Below, in pieces: positions 57,094-64,000 of a stretch of DNA of 64,000 bases. A model generated the notes under the pieces. It saw only the letters and a program-made list of their open reading frames with translations, was not told the origin of the DNA and ran no database searches. The translations under genes and the position numbers were made by a program. Location of the stretch: positions 7,321,001 through 7,385,000 of the forward strand of contig WOAB01000589.1 of NCBI GenBank assembly GCA_027886185.1. Reading direction: 5' to 3'. Within the stretch, counting starts at the first letter, position 1. Each line of letters starts with the position of its first letter. The stretch comes from Rheum nobile (lineage: Eukaryota > Streptophyta > Magnoliopsida > Caryophyllales > Polygonaceae).

Positions 57094-57452
57094 GTAAGAT
57101 ATGGCTCTCCTAGATGATTTAGGTGTTCATATGCACGATTGTTTTTGAGAAGGGGAAAAATGTGTCTCTGAATCCTCATTCTAATCAAGTAATTATTACT
57201 GCAATGCTCTTATTCCCTTTTTTGAGTATTATGAATTATGATTTTGTTCCTTATACTTCGTAAACTATAAAGCTGTGAAGTGATCAAGTTTTTTTTTTTC
57301 TTTTTTTGTGATTCTTTGTTGGTTTTGTCTAAAACTTGGTTTAATTTGCACAAGACATATTCTTGGATTCTCAATGCTATTCAAGACCCTATGTGCCTGA
57401 ACTTCATAACTTTATTTATATTTTAGTTTTAACTTAGAAACTTGATAGAACT
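57094..57452. other. Intron-like DNA left of element F
   Basis: It follows the X8 donor; poly-T near 57291. No acceptor-plus-exon pair was recognised before element F starts. Confidence 0.5.
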
Positions 57453-58091
57453 TGATACGATTCAGAATCACATACCGATGAGCCATGTTTGAAGGCCCGA
57501 CTTGTGGGTTTACTTTTGAATAATGTAATGGCCTTTGGCCTATTTTATTACTTTGAACATTGCAATGGCCTTTGGCCCATTTTGGGAAGGCCCATTTTGT
57601 ATTTGTGTTGTCTTTAAATACTTGGCACCTCCACTTGTTTAAGTAGAGAAGAGATTTTGGAGAGCTTGAAGCTTGTTTAAGTTTATGTTGATTTCCTTTC
57701 AAGTTGTTTAAATCTTGAGTTTCTTTCTTCCTTGTATCTTTTCTAAGATCTTGTGGTAACTATCAAGATCCTTTGATTGTGTTCTTTGGTGGCAACTATC
57801 CAAGGTGCTCTTTCAATTCCCGAACCCAAGTTCTTCGGTGGCAACTATCCGACGAGCCCAAGTTCAACCCTTTCTTCCTCTTGGAGGATCTTATCCAAGT
57901 TCGAAGAGAGTCTTTCCAGCCCTTGTGTGGATTCACAAGAGCGTGGATTGCTTATCCAATCACTCAATTTTCCGCTGCCATTAATCTACCATCATCACCA
58001 ACGGCCGAGAACAACAAGTTGCTTGGATCTTCTTCACCAAGCGCGCCTTCTCCAAAGCACCGTTAGACAAGATCCAGGGTGATTCACATCA
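57453..58091 (+). repeat. 5' LTR of element F
   Basis: TGATACGATTCAG...CACATCA. TTTAAATAC near 57614 is a possible TATA. GGTGGCAACTATCC is repeated internally at about 57789 and 57838. Confidence 0.9.
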
Positions 58092-58093
58092 TT

Positions 58094-58108
58094 TGGTATA
58101 AGAGCCAC
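58094..58108 (+). promoter_or_regulatory. Primer-binding site of element F, one base off consensus
   Basis: TGGTATAAGAGC differs from the initiator Met PBS (TGGTATCAGAGC) at one base and lies two bases from the LTR. Confidence 0.75.
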
Positions 58109-58675
58109 GCTTTGTTGAAGGTTAGTTGTTCTCATTTCGTCATTGTCCTTGCAAAAAAAAAAAAACTCGACAAGAGGAACTTCTTTGACTTTCCAAACAC
58201 TTGCCGAGCCCATTTCTCTTGCATTTTCCATTGAAGACTTTGATTTATCATCTTCTTCTTTAGTAGAATTTGTAAGGTTTCAAAAAAAAATCCCATTTAT
58301 TGGTAATTAAGAGCCCATTTAGTGCTAATTAAAGGCCCATGTAACGGTTTTGTGCAATTAAATGGTCAAACCATAACCACCTTGTCACTTACCATATCTT
58401 GCTCCATTTATTCACTTAATTAAGGAGAAAATTAAGTGGCACAAATCCTTACCATAACCGGCCCAATTAATAGCCATTCAATCCTAATTTCCTTAATTGT
58501 CTTGCCCATTTCCCATTCAAACTACGTACACCCCCACTTAGAAAATTTCTTTGTCTTCTTCCTTGGCAAAGCCACCATTGTTGCCACTCTTTGTCACATT
58601 AAGTTCCTCGGTCTTGTTGTCAAGGACATTGCGAAGTGAGGCCATACTACACTTCTCTTTGTGTGTTTTGTTACC

Positions 58676-59986
58676 ATGTCTTTGCAGGATTCAAACAAGG
58701 ACAAGCGGCCTTTGGTGGAATTAAGTGGCCCTCCCGTTACCATGGCCAACTTAAGATCTCTTATGGAAGAGATGGAGTTGAGGTTTGAAAGGAAGATGGA
58801 GGCTACAATCGAGAAGAAGCTAGACGAGAGGCACCTTCGGCGAACTAGCACTCGGGGGAGCCGATCAAATCGCTCGGTTACTCCGACACCTTCGGAAGCT
58901 GTCGTCCTGGCTAAGCAGGCGCCCTCCGCCACCCTCGCCGCGACATTCCCACCAGCCCTACCCATGGCGCCCCTGCTGCCTTTGAGCTCTCCTTGGCCTG
59001 CTAGCGGTCCTTTGCCGAGCCAACAAGACGTCTATAATCAGTGCTTGGCCGTGCCCTCTACTAGGCCGCCTCCGCCCGTTTGGATAGCGCCGCCACCATC
59101 ACCTAGGCCAGCCTACTTGCGGCCTGCTTTGCAGCCAATGCGTGTGCCAGTGATGACTGTTCCGAGACACCAAGATCAGCGTTACGAAGGCCGGGTGCCC
59201 CATCGCTATGGACCGCCGGCGTCGGAGAATGAAGAAACGGGCACCCATCTACAACGCCCTCGCCGACTCCATCAAAGCCCGAAGGTACACATTCCTAACT
59301 TCACAGGCGGATCCGATCTGGAAGCCTACTTTGAGTGGGAATCGAAGGCTCAACAAGTCTTTGATTATTTTGAGCTTGGGGAAGAGGAAAGAGTGCCGTT
59401 GGCTACCATTCATTTCTCTGAATTTGCTCTCCTATGGTGGAACGAGGAGAAGGAGTCTAGAGAGCTGAGTTTGGACCCTCCTTTGAGTACTTGGACTGTC
59501 TTGAAAGCAGCCATGAAAAAGAGGTTTGTGCCATCCAACTATGCGCAACGAGTGCATCGTAAACTTGAAGCACTTCAACAAGGAAATCGATCCCCAAATG
59601 AGTATTACAAGGAGCTATGCCATTTGCTTGTGCGTTCAGGTCTTAGGCTCCCCGAGGAGTACATTGAGTCCAAATTTGTTATGGGGTTGAATCCAAACAT
59701 TAGGACACCGGTTGATCTCCAAAACTTTGAGAGCATTCATGACTCCCTGCATTATGCCACTCAACTCTATGATGCTCTTCCTAAAAAGAAGGACTCAAGT
59801 CAGCCCAAGAGGTGGGATGTGATGCCTTCTAAAGACAAGGAGGGTGCTATGAGTCAAGAGACCAAGCTGCCCATTGCCAAGAGAGAGCCAACTGCTTATG
59901 ATCCGAATGCTAGAACTAGGGATATCAAGTGCTACAAGTGCATGGGCCGTGGGCATATAGCTAGAGATTGCCCCTCAAGGAAGTAG
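58676..59986 (+). CDS. gag: Intact Gag of element F, ending in TAG
   Basis: I take the ATG at 58676 (M-S-L-Q-D) in a good ACCATG context over the one at 58661. The protein of about 436 residues has an N-terminal charged helix (M-E-E-M-E-L-R-F-E-R-K), a Pro-rich region (about 90-190), and the capsid-like core (W-E-S-K-A-Q-Q-V-F, W-W-N-E, K-R-F-V-P-S-N-Y, L-Q-Q-G-N-R-S). A zinc knuckle (C-Y-K-C-x4-H-x4-C) ends four codons before the stop. It would package element RNA. It is the longest undamaged retroelement frame here. The stop is followed in the same frame by protease. Confidence 0.85.
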   Translation: MSLQDSNKDKRPLVELSGPPVTMANLRSLMEEMELRFERKMEATIEKKLDERHLRRTSTRGSRSNRSVTPTPSEAVVLAKQAPSATLAATFPPALPMAPLLPLSSPWPASGPLPSQQDVYNQCLAVPSTRPPPPVWIAPPPSPRPAYLRPALQPMRVPVMTVPRHQDQRYEGRVPHRYGPPASENEETGTHLQRPRRLHQSPKVHIPNFTGGSDLEAYFEWESKAQQVFDYFELGEEERVPLATIHFSEFALLWWNEEKESRELSLDPPLSTWTVLKAAMKKRFVPSNYAQRVHRKLEALQQGNRSPNEYYKELCHLLVRSGLRLPEEYIESKFVMGLNPNIRTPVDLQNFESIHDSLHYATQLYDALPKKKDSSQPKRWDVMPSKDKEGAMSQETKLPIAKREPTAYDPNARTRDIKCYKCMGRGHIARDCPSRK

Positions 59987-60718
59987 GTGCTCATAACTTC
60001 TCATGGAGAATATGAGTCGGCAGAAGAGGAAGAAGAGCAAGAGAAAAATCCGGAAGAAGAAATCCAAGTCTATGCCGCGCAAGGGGAGTGCTTTGTGGTG
60101 TCTCAATGTCTTGAGCCAAGTGATTATCCCACATCTTGGGGGCAGCGAGAGCAATCCTTCTATCATCAAGTCACCATTGAAGACAAGCCCGGTATGTATC
60201 TAGATGTCCTTGATAATGGTTGTGACAAGAACTTGATCTCCGAGTCATTGGTGCGCAAGCTCAACCTAGCTGTGAGTCCTCAAACCGTTCCATATGAGGT
60301 TGGTTGGATCAATGACGGCCATAGGGTCATTGTTGAATGGAAGACCTTGGTGAAGTTCACTTTGGGAATATGCATGGACTATTGTATCTTCGATGTCCTA
60401 CCACTCACGGTTTGTGACCTTCTCTTGGGAAGGCCATGGAAGTTTGACCGGGAAGTGATATACGAGGCACGCCCAAATGTTATTCACTTTAGCAAGAATG
60501 AACCCGGCTGGTTATCAAGGTACACTCTTACCTCCATGACACCACAGGAGCTGAAGCAAGAAAGGAGGAAGAGGGCGACATCCGCTTCCAGTGGCTATGC
60601 CCATAGCCGGTTGCATGAGGACTTCAACAAATCAGATGCTAAGGATTCGAGGTCGAATCCTCGTCAAGGAGGGGAGGATGATACGATTCAGAATCACATA
60701 CCGATGAGCCATGCTTGA
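59987..60718 (+). CDS. Protease frame of element F, same frame as Gag after one amber codon
   Basis: The frame is open from just after the Gag TAG to 60718, with no ATG needed if the stop is read through. After an acidic linker (E-Y-E-S-A-E-E-E-E), the retropepsin fold is marked by V-L-D-N-G-C-D-K-N-L-I-S (catalytic Asp; D-N-G instead of D-S/T/G-G) and L-L-L-G-R-P-W. Its last part (D-S-R-S-N-P) leads over the purine tract and ends inside the 3' LTR. The Gln codon of element C at the matching place (S-K-R-Q-V) suggests TAG replaced CAG/CAA. Either a single lesion or a read-through signal is possible. Confidence 0.75.
   Translation: MLITSHGEYESAEEEEEQEKNPEEEIQVYAAQGECFVVSQCLEPSDYPTSWGQREQSFYHQVTIEDKPGMYLDVLDNGCDKNLISESLVRKLNLAVSPQTVPYEVGWINDGHRVIVEWKTLVKFTLGICMDYCIFDVLPLTVCDLLLGRPWKFDREVIYEARPNVIHFSKNEPGWLSRYTLTSMTPQELKQERRKRATSASSGYAHSRLHEDFNKSDAKDSRSNPRQGGEDDTIQNHIPMSHA
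60666..60678 (+). promoter_or_regulatory. Polypurine tract of element F
   Basis: AAGGAGGGGAGGA directly before the 3' LTR; it is also coding. Confidence 0.85.
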
Positions 60719-61317
60719 AGGCCCGACTTGTGGGTTTATTTTTGAATAATGTAATGGCCTTTGGCCTATTTTATTACTTTGAACATTGCAATGGCCTTTG
60801 GCCCATTTTGGGAAGGCCCATTTTGTGTTTGTGTTGTATTTAAATACTTGGCACCTCCACTTGTTTAAGTAGAGAAGAGATTTTGGAGAGCTTGAAGCTT
60901 GTTTAAGTTTATGTTGATTTCCTTTCAAGTTGTTTAAATCTTGAGTTTCTTTCTTCCTTGCATCTTTTCTAAGATCTTGTGGTAACTATCAAGATCCTTT
61001 GATTGTGTTCTTTGGTGGCAACTATCCAAGGTGCTCTTTCAATTCCCGAACCCAAGTTCTTCGGTGGCAACTATCCGACGAGCCCAAGTTCAACCCTTTC
61101 TTCCTCTTGGAGGATCCTATCCAAGTTCGAAGAGAGTCTTTCCAGCCCTTGTGTGGATTCACAAGAGCGTGGATTGCTTATCCAATCACTCAATTTTCCG
61201 CTGCCATTAATCTACCATCATCACCAACGGCCGAGAACAACAAGTTGCTTGGATCTTCTTCACCAAGCGCGCCTTCTCCAAACCACCGTTAGACAAGATC
61301 CGGGGTGATTCACATCA
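60679..61317 (+). repeat. 3' LTR of element F
   Basis: Same length as the 5' LTR, about eight substitutions by eye. The protease frame ends 40 bases into it. Confidence 0.92.
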
Positions 61318-61503
61318 CAACTACTAATAATTGAAGTCCATTTACATAGTCAGTACCTGATCATGATAATATATAGGTTGTATGACAAGAATTTTGTGGC
61401 GGTAACTTCTAACATTCTTACTTAATACTGTCACTAAATGTGACATTTTTACATTGCATGATGCTTTGGAAAGTACAAACCTTGTGCAATGCAAAGTGTG
61501 CGC

Positions 61504-61652
61504 CACAAGCACCTCCCCTCGTGGACTAATTATGGAATTTGAGTTCATTGTTCCGCAAGCACCTCCCCTCGTGGACTAATTATGGAATCTGAGTTCATTG
61601 TTCCGCAAGCACCTCCCCTCGTGGACTAATTATGGAATTTGAGTTCATTGTT
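61504..61652. repeat. 50-bp tandem repeat, three copies
   Basis: ACCTCCCCTC begins equivalent positions at 61511, 61561 and 61611, a period of exactly 50. The copies differ by a single C/T apart from the outer edges. Confidence 0.95.
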
Positions 61653-62239
61653 GGATCTGGTCTATGCAAATGATGTTTTAAGTGGCTTCGATGCTTTAGA
61701 TGTAGGTGTTTCAGTTCTTAACAATTTCTTTTGATTTTTTCATCTTGTAAATCCTTTGTAAAAATCATCCGTTACGATGATTTGGATATGTCTTCTGGTT
61801 TGTAAGGATACCCTCTGTTTGCCTGTATATATATATATATAAAAAAAGGCTGCCATCGATATTTTTGGTGAATGTTATCTCTAATGCCTATTTCTGAATT
61901 ATCATATCTTAGTTAGTTCGTTATATATCCCTCCACATGTTGGTTGAGTAATGCAACCTTACGCTTTGTTATGATTATAAGTATATGTCTAATCAACAGT
62001 CATATAGAATATATTAATTAATTTGTGCTATTTGTATTCAGATTCTTGATCATCATGAAAAATCATGTGCTAGTATTTCTTCTTCACCAGTTGAAGATCT
62101 AATAAGCAGATCCAAGTTGTCTGCATCAATACCATCAGTTGCTTTTTTATGATTTTTTGCCAGTATATAATGCTTTTCTAATTATTTGCTTGTTTTCATA
62201 TGTATGAAAACTAATCACTCATTACAATGGGGATAACTC
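61653..62239. other. AT-rich spacer
   Basis: No coding frame. TATATATATATAT run near 61826. Confidence 0.5.
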
Positions 62240-63645
62240 CTTCAACTCCTCAATGAATTTAAAACTGGTCTGCAATGACTTATTGGAGATGGTTGTTCTA
62301 TTAACTTTTGAGAGGATTCCTGGACTCTTAATCTTAAACTCAAAGACTACATCCTTTCGAATACCATCATCAACCCAAAGGCCAAAGTTAGTGATTTTAT
62401 CTCTAATAAAGAATGGAACTTCTCTAAACTTAAAGGCGTGCTTCTTGATGAGGCCGTTGATAGTATTAACAACATCTAGTTACCACAAAACAATATACCT
62501 GACCGACTGTATTAGGCTTCCAATAAGAATGGTTGGTTTTCTACTAAAACAACATTTGAACTTATCTCTAAACAAACTAACCTAACAACTAATGATCTCT
62601 CATGGTTGTGGAAACTTGATACCTATTCAAAAGTGAAGAATTTCTTATGGAAAATATGCCATGATGGCCTACCCACTAAAGCTAGATTAGCACAAAAACA
62701 TATTAGGGTTCCCCTTGCATGTGACTCTTGCAATAACCCTCATGAAGATCTAAACCACTTCCTTTTCAAGTGTACTAATACACTAAAGCAAAACAAAAAC
62801 CAAAGTCAACCTATTGAATACTTCATTAAAAGCTTAAATACTAACAATAAAAAACCAATAGAATTAATTCGGGAACTTCAATCCATACTTTTCAAAAGTG
62901 AATGGGTCTGTCTAGTTACCACTTGGTGGGACACCTGGATTAATAGAAACCAAATAATTTTCCAAACACCAAACCCGGACAAAATAAAAGACCTTACCTT
63001 ATACATCAAAACCCTTATTCAGAATTGGAACAAAACTAAACAACTAGAAAAAGATGAACCTAAAAAACAAAATCCCAATCCAGCGCTAAGAAAAAAAAAT
63101 CAAAAATATTAAATGAGACAAATCTCGCTCAGGATTCTACAGAATAAACTTTGACGGTACTAAAACACCAAATGAAAAAACAGGTACAAGATTTATTATC
63201 AGAAATGAAAATGCTAAAATAATCCATATGTCCAACCAACAATATGGATGCCTATCTATTCTCATGGCAAAAACCGTGGCTTTAAAAAACAGTATCAAAA
63301 AAGCCATATCCCTAAATCTGGACAAAATTGAAATTGAATGAGACAACCTATGCCTTATTAACTCTATTTTAGGCATTTGGACTTGCCATTGGGAAATTGA
63401 AATGGTCATCGCTGATATTCTTATCGATCTCCGTTCTTTTCAAAAAGTCCTCATCAGACACGTTTTTCGGGACGTGAACCGTTCTGCTGATCAAATTGCT
63501 AAACTCAGCTTCTCACCTTCGAGATTTGCCTTGAATTCCAATCCAGAACTTCGTGTTCTCATCCTTGTGGATGCTCTAGGCCGGACCTTGTACCATTGCT
63601 AGGTCCCGTCTAATTCTTTCCTCATCAAAAAAATTAAAAATAAAT
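62240..63645 (+). mobile_element. L1-type LINE, 3' part with zinc-binding and RNase H domains
   Basis: From about 62260, in several frames, the sequence reads like the post-RT region of plant L1 elements. 62606-63112 is open and carries the RT-associated zinc-binding domain (W-K-L-D-T-Y-S-K-V-K-N-F-L-W, C-D-S-C-N, H-F-L-F-K-C). RNase H follows from about 63135 (F-Y-R-I-N-F-D-G, then R-D-V-N-R-S-A-D-Q-I-A), with a TGA near 63341 and a Lys in the usual Glu region. It ends ...CCTCATCAAAAAAATTAAAAATAAA near 63625-63645. 5'-truncated and inactive. Confidence 0.8.
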
Positions 63646-64000
63646 ATATATGTATGTATTTCAGACGAAAAACAAGCTGGCTAGCTAAAACAAAATCATA
63701 GTACGTAGTGGGCCTTTGTTGGGCCATGTTTGACTTGGGCTTGCCTGGTGTGGCACACTTCAAATTGGAGGTTTCACTTAGCCCTCTGATGTTTTGCAAG
63801 GCGTAAAGATGCATCGTTTGGAAAGGAGCTTTATACGCTCATTAACCAAAGCAAGCTGCACAAAATCAAAAACACAAGTTAGCTAGGGTTTGTGTCGTCT
63901 TCTACAGATGGAGAAAGAGAGTTCTGGAGAGTGAGAGAAAAATCGATTTCGGGGGAAGGAGAGAAAAGTAAGTGCGAGGTAAAGAGAAGAGGAATAACTG
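63646..64000 (+). other. Possible promoter and 5' leader of a further gene
   Basis: 63880-64000 looks like a plant 5' leader: TTAGCTAGGGTTT, then a GA-rich stretch (AGAGAGTTCTGGAGAGTGAGAG) and AAGTAAGTGCGAGG, a possible donor near 63970. The ATG at 63908 is followed by a stop after a few codons, so no coding region can be claimed. Confidence 0.25.

Larger units (their letters stand above)
57453..61317 (+). mobile_element. Short Ty3/gypsy element F with gag and protease only
   Basis: The LTRs are both 639 bases (57453-58091 and 60679-61317). PBS-like sequence is at 58094-58108 and the purine tract at 60666-60678. The interior holds two long frames, Gag and protease, and nothing else: no RT, RNase H or integrase. 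The LTRs differ at about eight positions by eye, so it is young. The flanks are GAACT (57448-57452) and CAACT (61318-61322), a likely 5-bp duplication with one change. It fits the non-autonomous class of gag-bearing terminal-repeat retrotransposons (TR-GAG). Confidence 0.88.

Noticed and set aside
57412..57702. 96- and 98-residue - strand frames in the element F LTRs
   Set aside because: They recur in both LTRs (also 60632-60928), as any LTR frame would, and carry no domain.
1..64000. tRNA genes suggested by GCTCTGATACCA matches at 11530 and 24479
   Set aside because: They match only the tRNA 3' end and sit next to LTR borders, so they are primer-binding sites. No cloverleaf surrounds them.

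Overview
The window reads as nuclear DNA of a flowering plant, most likely a eudicot. It has spliced host genes with GT-AG introns, long AT-rich spacers, and dense nested LTR retrotransposons whose primer-binding sites match the 3' end of plant initiator-Met tRNA. Most long open frames belong to mobile elements. Host-derived coding sequence is limited to a broken lipase gene, pieces of two genes carried inside a Helitron, and one fragment of an X8 (callose-binding) domain. No rRNA, tRNA, CRISPR or bacterial-type operon was seen. Exon limits, domain calls and element boundaries were read by eye; no database search was run.

Layout. 1-4559: 3' two-thirds of a decayed Ty3/gypsy element (A, +), with a 3' LTR at 4097-4559. 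4560-4942: GC-rich unassigned sequence. 4943-7111: 5'-truncated Ty1/copia element (B, +) ending in an LTR at 6167-7111. 7112-12388: Ty3/gypsy element (C, -) that has lost reverse transcriptase. 12381-16952: nine recognisable exons of a triacylglycerol lipase gene (-), with a MITE-like element and a LINE tail in its largest intron. 16955-25350: Sirevirus-type Ty1/copia element (D, -) with a perfect CATAT target duplication, inserted exactly at the lipase start codon. 25356-27958: lipase upstream DNA, then featureless AT-rich sequence. 27959-29031: non-autonomous hAT element with an 8-bp target duplication. 29415-39416: 10-kb Ty3/gypsy element (E, +) with 2.8-kb LTRs and a CACAC duplication. 39422-43501: GC-rich low-complexity DNA, LINE tails, and a weak RPA-like frame. 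43502-45590 and 45591-52746: two head-to-tail Helitron-like elements, the second carrying an lpxA-like pseudogene and pieces of a proline-rich plant gene. 53450-55566: copia gag-protease fragment lodged between GC-rich pieces of an LTR-like sequence. 56862-57093: X8-domain pseudogene exon. 57453-61317: young, short Ty3/gypsy element (F, +) with gag and protease only. 61504-61652: 50-bp tandem repeat. About 62240-63645: 3' part of an L1-type LINE with RNase H. 63646-64000: possible start of another gene, unproven.

How the parts interact. The lipase is bracketed by two same-strand retrotransposons. Element D sits between its promoter and its ATG and duplicated the ATG. Element C ends the gene: its LTR supplies the stop codon now used. 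Inside the gene, exon 5 has lost its end and exon 9 is frameshifted, so it is probably dead. Elements C and F both lack RT and must rely on proteins from elsewhere. Their shared gag/protease layout suggests one lineage of parasitic gag-protease elements. The Helitron pair is the clearest case of host-gene capture.
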